This document shows, one piece after another, positions 1 to 6,747 of a DNA stretch of 8,628 nucleotides. The notes below the pieces were generated by a model that worked only from the letters and a program-made list of their open reading frames with translations, was not told where the DNA came from and did no database searches. The stretch's first letter is position 1. Every line of letters starts with the position of its first letter. The translations under genes and the position numbers were made by a program. The stretch lies in the NCBI GenBank assembly GCA_005223085.1, contig NJBP01000073.1, positions 1-8,628 of the forward strand, written 5' to 3'. The DNA is from Candidatus Aerophobetes bacterium Ae_b3b. Lineage in GTDB: Bacteria > Aerophobota > Aerophobia > Aerophobales > AE-B3A.

Positions 1-229
1 CTCCTACCACCTTCAGCCTACCGTCAAGAAGAAATTGCTCAACTACTGAGTTAGTAAGGGTCTCTGCCAGTCCATACTGGAAGGTCTGATTATCGAAGGT
101 AGGTATGGCAATTTTCGAGACTGCGGCAGGAAGATGAGGCTGCAGTTGGTAACCACAACCGGCTAAAATAAGAATAAATAAAACAGAAATTGTTATCAGC
201 TGGAACTTGCAGGTAAATTTTTTTCGCAT
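1..229 (-). CDS. lptE: LptE-like LPS-assembly lipoprotein, 3'-truncated by the window edge
   Basis: The first 76 codons of a lipoprotein running off the low-coordinate edge. Seen: a basic start (MRKK), a hydrophobic stretch at about residues 11-22, and a lipobox LAGC with Cys25, followed by GYQL. After it come IAIPTFDNQTF (about 40-50), then GLAETLTNSVVEQFLLDG and RLKVVG. This layout (GCGY after the lipobox, an I-x-x-P-x-F-x-N-x-T strand, then a GL-x-x-x-LT helix and DGRLKVV) matches the LptE family, the outer-membrane lipoprotein that plugs LptD and helps deliver LPS to the cell surface. The ATG at 229-227 is the only start: an in-frame TAA lies 11 codons upstream with no other start codon between. 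The ribosome-binding site is poor (AAAAGG only 3 nt from ATG). It is separated from the upstream slipin gene by about 300 bp, so it probably has its own promoter. Family call is fairly sure; the C-terminal part is not visible. Confidence 0.78.
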   Translation of the reverse strand, partial: MRKKFTCKFQLITISVLFILILAGCGYQLQPHLPAAVSKIAIPTFDNQTFQYGLAETLTNSVVEQFLLDGRLKVVG

Positions 230-338
230 AATCCTTTTGGAGATAGGTTTTGCTTAAAGTTCCTAGACTTACAAGAAAAATGTCCTACGTCCGAGGTCTA
301 AAACAAAGTCAAAGTGTAACTATTCAGCCTTATCATAT

Positions 339-525
339 TTCACCACAGAGCACGCCGAGAACGCTAAGAATAAAGCCTTCAGCTCTCAGCAATTAACTAA
401 TAAAAGAAAAAATAATCATCTTTCCATTTTTCCAAGGCTCAGAGCCTGCGCAAACAAGCGCAACCTAAAGGTTGCGACTACCTTGCCCTACTTTCTTGAT
501 TCATCTTTGCGATCTTTGCGGTGAA
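339..525. repeat. Possible non-coding dispersed repeat with imperfect inverted ends
   Basis: The two ends are imperfect inverted copies. 339-350 reads TTCACCACAGAG on the plus strand and 525-514 reads TTCACCGCAAAG on the minus strand (10 of 12 identical; about 16 of 22 over the longer end). Each end continues inward as short A+G-rich tandem units: ACGCCGAGA then ACGCTAAGA on the left, CGCAAAGAT twice on the right. Between them lie an A+T-rich spacer and a cluster of palindromes. The element has no ORF, and its right end stops 3 nt short of the slipin stop codon. From memory, 'CACCGCAAAGACGCAAAG'-like strings are common intergenic repeats in environmental bacterial genomes, which would fit; copy number cannot be judged from one window. 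Confidence 0.45.
433..485. repeat. Cluster of palindromes (REP-like)
   Basis: Three short inverted repeats follow each other: AGGCTC-A-GAGCCT (435-447), TGCGC-AAACAA-GCGCA (447-462) and CGCAACCT-AA-AGGTTGCG (459-476). CAAGG (433-437) and CCTTG (481-485) could close the set at the base. The second and third share bases 459-462, so they cannot form fully at once and offer alternative folds. There is no adjacent T-run on either strand, which argues against a simple intrinsic terminator; an RNA-processing or 3'-end-protecting stem after slipin is possible but inferred. Confidence 0.5.
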
Positions 526-528
526 CGG

Positions 529-1302
529 TTAAGACTTTTTTTCACCTGGCTTTGATCTAGCAGAAAATCTCTCGTTTAAGGCCTCTAAAAGATTAATAGG
601 TAAAGGAAAAACTATGGTAGAATTCTGTTCGGTAGCTATGTCAGATAGGGTCTGCAGGTAGCGAAGCTGAATGGCCTGAGGATACTTACCGATAATTTCT
701 GCCGCCTGAGATAGCTTCTCCGCAGCTTGATATTCTCCCTGGGCGTTGATGATCTTGGCTCTTCTTTCCCGCTCTACTTCAGCCTGTCTGGCCATAGCTC
801 GTTTCATGGTATCGGGTATCTCAAGCTCCTTTAATTCCACTACACTCACTTTAATTCCCCAAGGGTCGGTCTGTTCATCAATGATGGTCTGGAGTCTATC
901 ATTTAGCTTTTCTCTTTTGGAAAGAAGTTCATCCAGTTCAGCCTCTCCTACAACTCCTCTCATAGTTGTCTGGGCAATCTGGAGAGTAGCAAAACGATAG
1001 TTTTCTACCTCGACCACTGACTTGCAAGGGTCTATAATCCGAAAATAGACCACCGCGTTTACCTTCACGGGAACATTATCTTTGGTAATGACTTCCTGAG
1101 GCTGGACATCGAAGTTCATGGTTCTAAGACTTACCTTAACCATTCTATCTACAATAGGGATGAGGAAAAAAAGCCCCGGTCCCTTGGCTCCGACTAATCT
1201 ACCCAATCTGAAGATAACTCCTCTTTCATATTCCGTGACCACCCTTATAGAGGCCATGAGGATAATGATCCCTATGATCACTAAAAAAATTACCGATCCC
1301 AT
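529..1302 (-). CDS. Slipin (stomatin/SPFH-domain membrane protein)
   Basis: 257 residues, full length for a bacterial slipin. Seen: an N-terminal membrane segment (about residues 4-18), then the Band 7/SPFH domain starting [16 protein letters not shown] (21-36), [12 protein letters not shown] (41-52), and [21 protein letters not shown] (69-89). A charged, Ala/Glu-rich coiled-coil region spans about 170-205 ([13 protein letters not shown], then [15 protein letters not shown]). The tail holds NSTIVFPLP (227-235), a hallmark of slipins. Known of the family: these proteins oligomerise on the inner membrane, scaffold lipid domains and pair with NfeD proteases; in Pyrococcus horikoshii the NfeD partner cleaves stomatin in the equivalent hydrophobic C-terminal segment. 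The start is firm: AAGGAGG lies 6 nt upstream. It follows nfeD by 1 nt, so translational coupling is likely. HflK/HflC and prohibitin are less likely given the NfeD neighbour and the tail motif. Confidence 0.93.
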   Translation of the reverse strand: MGSVIFLVIIGIIILMASIRVVTEYERGVIFRLGRLVGAKGPGLFFLIPIVDRMVKVSLRTMNFDVQPQEVITKDNVPVKVNAVVYFRIIDPCKSVVEVENYRFATLQIAQTTMRGVVGEAELDELLSKREKLNDRLQTIIDEQTDPWGIKVSVVELKELEIPDTMKRAMARQAEVERERRAKIINAQGEYQAAEKLSQAAEIIGKYPQAIQLRYLQTLSDIATEQNSTIVFPLPINLLEALNERFSARSKPGEKKS

Positions 1303-1303
1303 C

Positions 1304-2611
1304 TTAAACCTCCTTTTTTTTCACCACTAATCTCATTCCTTCAATTTTAACTACCTCTACCTCTTCCCCTTTTTTAATCACCTCCTCCTTTGATTGAACC
1401 ACGCCATTCCAGATCTCTCCATGGATCTGGATCTTACCACGGGGGTTAAGATTACTCCTGGCTACCCCGGTTGTTCCAATCATACCTTCCAGTCCCGTAG
1501 CCGGCTTTTTAAACTGGGCTCTTATAGCATAAAAGACGACGAATATAAAAAGAGAACTCGTGGCTACCACCATGGTAATAATGTAATTCAAAGAGATGGA
1601 GATATAGACAGCAGACGGACTTATGAGCATGAGAGAGCCCAAAGTTAAAGCGATGATTCCTCCAATAGTTAAAGCTCCATAAGAAGGCACATTAATCTCC
1701 AGAACAAAAAGAATGATGGCCAGGATGATTAACAAAAGCCCTGCTAGATTAAAGGGAAGAATTTGAAGGGAGAAAAAGGCTAAGATCAAGGAAATTGAGC
1801 CGGCAATGCCCGGTAAGAATATTCCTGGGTGAAAGAATTCCAGAATAATTCCCCATATTCCTATCATAAGTAAGATATAGGCAATATTTGGATCGGCTAA
1901 GGTTTGGAGAACTTTTTCTCGAAAGGACATCTCCATAAAACGGAGATGAGCTCCAACAGTCTTTAAGACTGCCACAGTGTGGTCAAGATTTATCTTTCTT
2001 TCATCCAATTTTCCCAATAGATCCTGCATATCCTCGGCAATGAAGTCTATAACACCCAGTTTCAAAGCCTCTTCATCGGTGATGGACACGCTTTCTCTTA
2101 CCGCTTTCTCTGCCCACTCAACATTTCTTTTTCTTTTTTGGGCAATAGATTTAATATAGGCGGAAGCATCATTAACTATTTTTTCCTCCATTGTTTTATT
2201 CACGCCCCCAACCCCCATGGCCACAGGATGAGCTGCCCCGATGTTGGTACCCGGAGCCATGGCAGCAATATGGGAGGCTAAGGTAATGAAGACACCTGCC
2301 GAGGCTGCTCTGGCGCCCTTAGGGGAAACATATACCACTACGGGAACCTCACTATTCATCATAGCCTTGACCATCTGACGCATTGATTTGTCGAGTCCCC
2401 CGGGGGTGTCCAGTTTTATCACCAGACACTGAACTTTTTCCTGGGAGGCAACCTTCAAGGCTTTATCAAGACGATCTGCAGCAACCGGACTTATTGGTCC
2501 TTCCAGCCGCAAAACTTGCACTACTCTTTTCTCCTCACCCATAGCAGAGCAAACAAAGAGAAAAATCAAGGAAAATACTGTAATTGCTATAGATCCAAGG
2601 TTTCTGGTCAT
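1304..2611 (-). CDS. nfeD: NfeD family membrane serine protease (ClpP-class, full-length type)
   Basis: 435 residues from the chosen start. Order seen: a signal peptide ([17 protein letters not shown], cleavage probably near SAMG-EE), a ClpP-class protease domain (about 30-215), several membrane segments (about 242-365), and a C-terminal NfeD OB-fold domain (about 375-432, ending [15 protein letters not shown]). Protease motifs: LDTPGG (67-72), the nucleophile Ser104 in [16 protein letters not shown], and Lys144 in MEEKIVNDA, whose spacing of about 40 from the serine fits the Ser-Lys dyad of the Pyrococcus protein. The start is ATG at 2611, sharing its A with the coaBC stop in TGATG. A longer reading from ATG 2653 would add 14 polar residues before the signal peptide and overlap coaBC by 43 nt. 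The family cleaves membrane-associated partners, and its expected partner slipin follows 1 nt later. All key residues are present; it appears intact. Confidence 0.92.
   Translation of the reverse strand: MTRNLGSIAITVFSLIFLFVCSAMGEEKRVVQVLRLEGPISPVAADRLDKALKVASQEKVQCLVIKLDTPGGLDKSMRQMVKAMMNSEVPVVVYVSPKGARAASAGVFITLASHIAAMAPGTNIGAAHPVAMGVGGVNKTMEEKIVNDASAYIKSIAQKRKRNVEWAEKAVRESVSITDEEALKLGVIDFIAEDMQDLLGKLDERKINLDHTVAVLKTVGAHLRFMEMSFREKVLQTLADPNIAYILLMIGIWGIILEFFHPGIFLPGIAGSISLILAFFSLQILPFNLAGLLLIILAIILFVLEINVPSYGALTIGGIIALTLGSLMLISPSAVYISISLNYIITMVVATSSLFIFVVFYAIRAQFKKPATGLEGMIGTTGVARSNLNPRGKIQIHGEIWNGVVQSKEEVIKKGEEVEVVKIEGMRLVVKKKEV
1309..1315 (-). promoter_or_regulatory. Ribosome-binding site of slipin, inside the nfeD 3' end
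   Basis: AAGGAGG on the minus strand, 6 nt before the slipin ATG. These bases also encode the last lysine-glutamate-valine residues of NfeD, and an A8 run (1314-1321) leads directly into them. A ribosome finishing nfeD would terminate next to the slipin start. Confidence 0.85.
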
Positions 2612-3840
2612 CAAGTCATCTCTCGGGTTATCTTTCTGGCTTCCATTAGCCATTTTATTTTATCCCATACTTTCTGGGCTACTTCTCTTTTGCTTCTTTT
2701 GGACAGAGCCTCTTTTTTACCTTCGCCATCAATTAAGGTAACCACGTTCGTATCTACCTCAAAACCAGCCCCTTCCAAAGTTATATCGTTAGCCACCACC
2801 AGATCAAGATCCTTGGTCATTAATTTCTTCCTGGCCTCTTTTTCCAAATCTTTAGTCTCGGCACAAAATCCAACCAGGATCTTATTAGCCTTTTTTTCTC
2901 CCAGCTCTTTTAAGATGTCGGGGTTTTGCACCAGCTCTACCACCAACTTTTCCCGGGATTCCTTTTTTATCTTATTTTGCCAATGCCTCGCTGGTCGATA
3001 ATCGGACACGGCCGCTGCCATCAGTACTCCATCTACCTGGGGAAATTTATCCATCACGGTATCATACATCTCTTGAGCTGATTCCACCTGGTAAAACTCA
3101 ACTCCACCGGGAGGAGTGAGCGAGCTAGGGCCACTCACCAGGATTATTTTTGCTCCCCGCCATCCGCCCTCCTCGGCCAAAGCATAGCCCATTTTGCCGC
3201 TGGAATAATTACTGAAGAAGCGAACAGTATCCAATCTTTCTCTGGTGGGACCAGCGGTAACCAAAAAGGTCTTTCCCAAAAAATCATCTCTAGATTGGAA
3301 CAGCTTTTCCAGATATTCGACAATTTTAGAAGGCTCCCTCATTCGGCCCATTCCCACTTCTCCGGAGGCAAGATCTCCTTTTTCTGGCCCAATGAACCTA
3401 TAACCCGCAGCCTTGAGTTTACTTATGTTTCTTTGCAGGATAGGACTGTGGTACATCCCGTGGTCCATAGCTGGAGCTATAACTACCGGAGCTTCAGTAG
3501 CCAGGACGATAGTGGTGAGAATCTCGTCCGCAATTCCGCTGGCCATCTTTCCTATCACATTTGCACTAGCTGGAGCAATCAAAAGCAGATCGGCCAACCT
3601 GGGCAAAGAAAGATGTCCCATCTGCTTATTATTTTTATCAAATAGCTTCAGGGTAACCTTTTGAGAGGCCAGGGTTTGGAAAGTAATAGGATGAACGAAA
3701 TGGGTAGCCGATGAGGTCATAATAGGAAAAACTGCCGCCCCCCTTTTTCGAAGCAGCCTTACAATTTCAGCCGCTTTATAAGCGGCAATACTGCCGGTAA
3801 TTCCCAGTAAAACATTCTTTCCCTTTAAAACCGAATTCAT
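2611..3840 (-). CDS. coaBC: Bifunctional phosphopantothenoylcysteine decarboxylase / phosphopantothenate-cysteine ligase (CoaBC, Dfp)
   Basis: 409 residues, normal for CoaBC. It makes 4'-phosphopantetheine from 4'-phosphopantothenate and cysteine in CoA synthesis, in the cytosol. The N-terminal FMN-binding CoaC domain (about 5-180) has GITGSIAAYKA (13-23), catalytic His76 in GHLSLPR, APASAN (89-94) and GMGRM (163-167). The C-terminal CoaB ligase domain (about 187-400) has VTAGPTRE (194-201), Asn211 in FFSNYSSGKMG, AAAVSDYRP (275-283), KIKK (290-293) and VQNPDIL (304-310). Odd: the usual PAMN is PAMD (Asp126) and the usual ACG of the substrate flap is ASG (Ser159, where E. coli Dfp has Cys158). 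The reading frame is otherwise intact, and I recall the same pair in CoaBC of some other phyla, so I read it as a lineage variant, not decay. ATG 3840 has AGGA upstream inside the preceding gene's last codons (1-nt gap). Confidence 0.95.
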   Translation of the reverse strand: MNSVLKGKNVLLGITGSIAAYKAAEIVRLLRKRGAAVFPIMTSSATHFVHPITFQTLASQKVTLKLFDKNNKQMGHLSLPRLADLLLIAPASANVIGKMASGIADEILTTIVLATEAPVVIAPAMDHGMYHSPILQRNISKLKAAGYRFIGPEKGDLASGEVGMGRMREPSKIVEYLEKLFQSRDDFLGKTFLVTAGPTRERLDTVRFFSNYSSGKMGYALAEEGGWRGAKIILVSGPSSLTPPGGVEFYQVESAQEMYDTVMDKFPQVDGVLMAAAVSDYRPARHWQNKIKKESREKLVVELVQNPDILKELGEKKANKILVGFCAETKDLEKEARKKLMTKDLDLVVANDITLEGAGFEVDTNVVTLIDGEGKKEALSKRSKREVAQKVWDKIKWLMEARKITREMT

Positions 3841-3841
3841 T

Positions 3842-4465
3842 TTAATTTCCTAGAAAGGGATTATCCCTTCTTTCCTTTCCTATAGTGGTATTGGGTCCAT
3901 GACCTGGATAAACTACTACCTCATCGGAAAGCTTCAATATCTTGTGTTCGAGAGAATCCTTTAACTGTCTGAAATTACCTCCTGGAAGATCCGTCCTTCC
4001 TACACCACTGGCAAAAAGTGTATCCCCGCTGAAGAGACTCTTATCCCCATAAAGACAGATACTGCCCGGCGTATGCCCGGGGGTGTGCAAAACCTCAAGG
4101 TCAAGCCCCTTTAGTTTTAGTTTATCTTTATCCTCTAGCGCCTTTGTGGGAGGTAGAAAGTTCTTTCCCTTCCCCAACGCCTGTGACAAATTGAGCTCTA
4201 AATCTTGCAGTAAAGAAACATCGGCTGAATGGATGAGGAGAGTTGCACCCGTCTTTTGTCTAATTAAATCATTGGCCTCTACATGATCGACGTGACCATG
4301 AGTATTAATGATATGGATGACCTTGAGTGAGTTCCGAGATATGGCATCAATTATAGTATCTGGATCTCCTCCGGGATCTATTACCACAGCTTCCTTACTT
4401 TGCTCATCCCACACAAGATAACAGTTTGCCTGCATTTCTCCCACGGCAAGTTTTTCTACCTTCAT
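3842..4465 (-). CDS. Metallo-beta-lactamase-fold hydrolase, glyoxalase-II-like (YcbL type)
   Basis: 207 residues. Zinc-binding motifs are all visible: THGHVDH (55-61), His131 in HTPGHTPGS, Asp148 in SGDTLF, and His189 in YPGHGP; GVGRTDLPGG (154-163) is typical of this subgroup. The protein resembles the catalytic domain of hydroxyacylglutathione hydrolase but is shorter than GloB (about 250) and lacks its C-terminal substrate-binding domain, so the glutathione thioester specificity is uncertain. A cytosolic thioester or related hydrolase is the safest call. It starts 26 nt after apt and ends 1 nt before coaBC, so it is co-transcribed with them. The ribosome-binding site is weak: AGAGGA lies unusually far upstream (about 17 nt) and a GAGAT lies nearer. 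Placement beside coaBC hints at thiol or CoA chemistry, but that is inference only. Confidence 0.87.
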   Translation of the reverse strand: MKVEKLAVGEMQANCYLVWDEQSKEAVVIDPGGDPDTIIDAISRNSLKVIHIINTHGHVDHVEANDLIRQKTGATLLIHSADVSLLQDLELNLSQALGKGKNFLPPTKALEDKDKLKLKGLDLEVLHTPGHTPGSICLYGDKSLFSGDTLFASGVGRTDLPGGNFRQLKDSLEHKILKLSDEVVVYPGHGPNTTIGKERRDNPFLGN

Positions 4466-4491
4466 TTTTGAAATCTCAATTCCTCTACCCT

Positions 4492-5007
4492 CTAATATTT
4501 AATCAAGGAAAAAATATCGTGTCCTTTAAGCTTCTCCCGTCCTTTGAGAGAGGTCAGCTCAATCAAAAAACAAACTCCTACTATCTCTCCTTCTAACTCC
4601 TGCACCAACTGACACATGGCTCTGGCTGTTCCTCCCGTGGCCAGAAGATCATCAAAAACCAGAACCCTATCACCCTTATTGACCCCATCCTTATGGATCT
4701 CCAGAGAATCCTCACCGTATTCAAGTTCATAAGTCACCCTATTTACCTCATAAGGGAGTTTACCGGGCTTGCGCACCGGTACAAAACCTACTCCCAGCCG
4801 GTAAGCAATCCCTGCACCAAGGATAAAACCGCGAGCCTCTGCACTAACTACCAGATCAATCTTCCTATCCTGGTAATGACCCACCAGTAGGTCTATAGCC
4901 TCCTTGAGGGAGGTGGCATCCTGCAAAAGAGGAGTGATATCCCGGAAAAGAATTCCCTTTTTAGGAAAGTCCGCTATGTTTCTGATCTTTTTGGATATTG
5001 TTATCAT
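4492..5007 (-). CDS. apt: Adenine phosphoribosyltransferase
   Basis: 171 residues, the normal size for APRT. It converts adenine and PRPP to AMP and pyrophosphate in purine salvage. Seen: IRNIADFPKKGILFRDITPLL (the conserved N-terminal stretch, residues 8-28), SAEARGF (55-61), VRKPGKLPYE (78-87), the PRPP-binding loop VLVFDDLLATGGTA (115-128), and FLIELTSLKGREKL (147-160). The start at 5007 is well fixed: GAGGAG sits 6 nt upstream, and the protein begins at the expected distance from DFPKKG. This start lies inside recJ, with the two coding regions overlapping by 47 nt in different frames. The next gene follows after 26 nt. Complete, with no missing residues. Confidence 0.96.
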   Translation of the reverse strand: MITISKKIRNIADFPKKGILFRDITPLLQDATSLKEAIDLLVGHYQDRKIDLVVSAEARGFILGAGIAYRLGVGFVPVRKPGKLPYEVNRVTYELEYGEDSLEIHKDGVNKGDRVLVFDDLLATGGTARAMCQLVQELEGEIVGVCFLIELTSLKGREKLKGHDIFSLIKY

Positions 5008-6697
5008 TGGTTTCTCCTCGGAAGTCCTTTATCTCCAGTTGATGAGTTATCTCACCTCTGAACTCATTTACTCTGGGAGTAAAGATTACATCTATGGGTC
5101 TTAATCCATCAATTTTTTTTAACTCATTACCACAATTAAACCCAATTACCTCAAATTTCTCTCCTTTTTTTGAGTTTAAGGATGCCTTAAGGATGCCTCT
5201 CTCTGCCATGGTCGGGGAAGGACTAATAGACAGAGCTTTGGTTAGAAAAAGAGGAGCAGGATTATCACGGCCATAAGGAGGAAACAGTTTTAGTTCCTCA
5301 AAGACCCTATTTTGTAGTTCCTCCAGATTCACCTCGGCATCTATAAAATAAGAAGGGATAAGATTCTCAGGAGAGAGTATCTCATCGGCTAGCTCATTCA
5401 ACCTTTTTCTAAGCTCAGGTATATTCTTTTTTAACATTCTCGTCCCTGCTGCCATGCGGTGTCCCCCAAAGCTGAGAAGGAGATCTTCACACTTCTTTAA
5501 AGCATTAAATATGGAAAATTCGGGGATGCTCCTTGCCGAACCCTTGGCTTGGTCCGCATCCAGGGAAAAAATAACTGTAGGACGAAAATACTTTTCCCTG
5601 ATGTAGGAAGCTACCAAACCAATTACCCCTGCGTGCCATCCACTTTTAGAGAGAACAATTACCGGTCCCTTTTCTTCGGGCAGAAGCTCCTCAGCTTCTT
5701 TACACATCCTCTCTTGTGTCCTCCGACGGTCGACATTCTCCCTATCTAAATTCTTGGCTAATTGAAAACTCTCTCTAGCACTGGTGGACAGCAGCAGCTT
5801 TACCGCTTTTCTGGCTAAAGAAAGGCGGCCACAGGCATTAAGTCTAGGAGCAAGGATGAATCCGACCTGTCCTTCTGTGATCTCTTTTCCGGATAGACCG
5901 ACGAGACTCAAAAGCGTCCTCAGGCCGAGGTTAGAGCTTTGTTGCAGACGCTCTAGACCTAGCTTTACCAGAACTCTATTCTCATCCTTCAAAGAAACAA
6001 CGTCAGCAATGGTTCCCAGGGCCACCAAATCCAGATACTCTGATGGGTCTACCGCAGTTGAGGAAAGCTTCTGGGCTAAGGCCTGTACTAGTTTAAAGGC
6101 GACTCCTACTCCGGCTAGTTCCTTAAAGGGATAAGAACAATCTGGTTGATGGGGATTAACAACTGTACAGGAGGGTATAAGAGATTCTTTGATTCGATGA
6201 TGATCGGTAACAATCACTTCTAATCCCAAACTTTGGGCATACTCCACTTCCTGGAAGGAAGAAATTCCACAGTCACAGGTAATGACCAAATCTATTCCTT
6301 CCCTGGCAGCTTTTTCTACGGAAATTCTGTTCAGTCCGTACCCTTCGGTTTTTCTTTGTGGAATATAGTAATAGGCACTGGTTCTCATACTCTGAAAGAA
6401 AAGGAGTAAAAGAGAAGTAGCCGTAACTCCATCTACATCATAATCACCATAGATTAAAATTTTCTCGTGGTCAGATATAGCTTTAAGGATTCTGTGAGTG
6501 GCATTCTCCATTCCTTTCATAAGAAAAGGATCGTGTAGATGTTCCCAGACCGGATGAAGAAACCTCTCTACCGCTTCCCCATCTATTCCCCGATTGTTTA
6601 GGAGTTGAGCAACCAGAGGAGATACATTCCACTTCTTAGAAAGGAAATCACACTTTTCCCGGTCTAGTTGATCACGTAAGATCCATACTCGTCTCAT
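4961..6697 (-). CDS. recJ: Single-stranded-DNA-specific 5'-3' exonuclease RecJ
   Basis: 578 residues, typical for RecJ. It degrades single-stranded DNA 5' to 3' in recombination and mismatch/base-excision repair, using Mn2+ or Mg2+. Seen: GDYDVDG (84-90), CDCG (141-144) and TDHH (164-167) of the DHH phosphoesterase domain, ALGTIADVV (227-235), APRLNACGR (283-291), then the DHHA1 domain with SGWHAGVIG (352-360), AKGSARS and the GGHRMAAG signature (411-418). A C-terminal OB-fold runs from about 450 to 558 (PPYGRDNPAPLF; HQLEIKDF). The usual PFGxGNP turn reads PYGRDNP. After KDF comes a polar tail of about 19 residues that does not look like conserved RecJ sequence and is encoded in the overlap with apt. 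ATG 6697 has a modest AAGGGA upstream. All catalytic residues are present. Confidence 0.95.
   Translation of the reverse strand: MRRVWILRDQLDREKCDFLSKKWNVSPLVAQLLNNRGIDGEAVERFLHPVWEHLHDPFLMKGMENATHRILKAISDHEKILIYGDYDVDGVTATSLLLLFFQSMRTSAYYYIPQRKTEGYGLNRISVEKAAREGIDLVITCDCGISSFQEVEYAQSLGLEVIVTDHHRIKESLIPSCTVVNPHQPDCSYPFKELAGVGVAFKLVQALAQKLSSTAVDPSEYLDLVALGTIADVVSLKDENRVLVKLGLERLQQSSNLGLRTLLSLVGLSGKEITEGQVGFILAPRLNACGRLSLARKAVKLLLSTSARESFQLAKNLDRENVDRRRTQERMCKEAEELLPEEKGPVIVLSKSGWHAGVIGLVASYIREKYFRPTVIFSLDADQAKGSARSIPEFSIFNALKKCEDLLLSFGGHRMAAGTRMLKKNIPELRKRLNELADEILSPENLIPSYFIDAEVNLEELQNRVFEELKLFPPYGRDNPAPLFLTKALSISPSPTMAERGILKASLNSKKGEKFEVIGFNCGNELKKIDGLRPIDVIFTPRVNEFRGEITHQLEIKDFRGETNDNNIQKDQKHSGLS
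5014..5019 (-). promoter_or_regulatory. Ribosome-binding site of apt, inside recJ
   Basis: GAGGAG on the minus strand, 6 nt before the apt ATG and within recJ codons for FRGE. It decides the apt start and therefore the 47-nt overlap with recJ. Confidence 0.85.
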
Positions 6698-6719
6698 TTA
6701 AAGTTATCCCTTGGGGTTA

Positions 6720-6747
6720 ATTGTATCCCATTTAAGGTTAAAGTCAA
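6720..6747 (-). promoter_or_regulatory. Predicted sigma70-type promoter for recJ and downstream genes
   Basis: On the minus strand TTGACT (6747-6742) and TACAAT (6725-6720) are separated by 16 nt, each one base off consensus. The -35 box overlaps the apbE stop codon. Transcription would start near 6713, giving a leader of about 16 nt that still contains the AAGGGA before the recJ ATG. It sits in the longest gap (46 nt) between rnz-apbE and the tightly packed genes after it, which fits an operon start. Prediction from pattern only. Confidence 0.5.

Larger units (their letters stand above)
230..528. other. Intergenic region between slipin and lptE-like genes
   Basis: About 300 bp without a supported gene on either strand. 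The part next to the slipin stop (339-525) is a repeat-type element with palindromes, described separately. The part next to the lptE-like start (230-338) is A+T-rich and must carry its leader. On the minus strand it holds a TATGAT (332-337) and a TTGACT (307-312), but neither has a convincing partner box, so no promoter is called. No strong intrinsic terminator follows slipin: the hairpins at 435-476 are not followed directly by a T-run on either strand, although a T-rich tract (ATTATTTTTTCTTTTATT, minus strand) lies a little downstream. Confidence 0.6.

Noticed and set aside
307-337. Promoter for the lptE-like gene (TATGAT at 332-337, or TTGACT at 307-312, minus strand)
   Set aside because: TATGAT has only TTCTCG at 18 nt upstream and TTGACT has no -10 box at 16-18 nt, so neither is convincing.
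435-476. Intrinsic terminator after slipin
   Set aside because: Hairpins are present but neither strand has a T-run directly after a stem.
433-485. tRNA-like or cloverleaf RNA gene
   Set aside because: The stems overlap, the closing stem is only 5 bp, and no T-loop (TTCGA-like) or anticodon arm of the right size is present.
1313-1321. Programmed -1 frameshift at A-AAA-AAG near the nfeD end
   Set aside because: A -1 shift would add only about seven residues before a TAA just inside slipin, with no stimulatory hairpin seen, so it gives no meaningful product.
2609-2653. Longer NfeD starting at ATG 2653
   Set aside because: It would put a polar 14-residue extension in front of a clear signal peptide, has only a weak ribosome-binding site, and conflicts with the neat TGATG junction with coaBC at 2611.
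2516-3001. 161-codon open frame on the plus strand
   Set aside because: It lies antisense to coaBC and nfeD, which have strong family matches. Its translation is Ser/Phe/Leu-rich with no recognisable motif, as expected of a shadow frame. The same holds for the other plus-strand open frames (for example 5784-6134, 3295-3645, 6711-7019).
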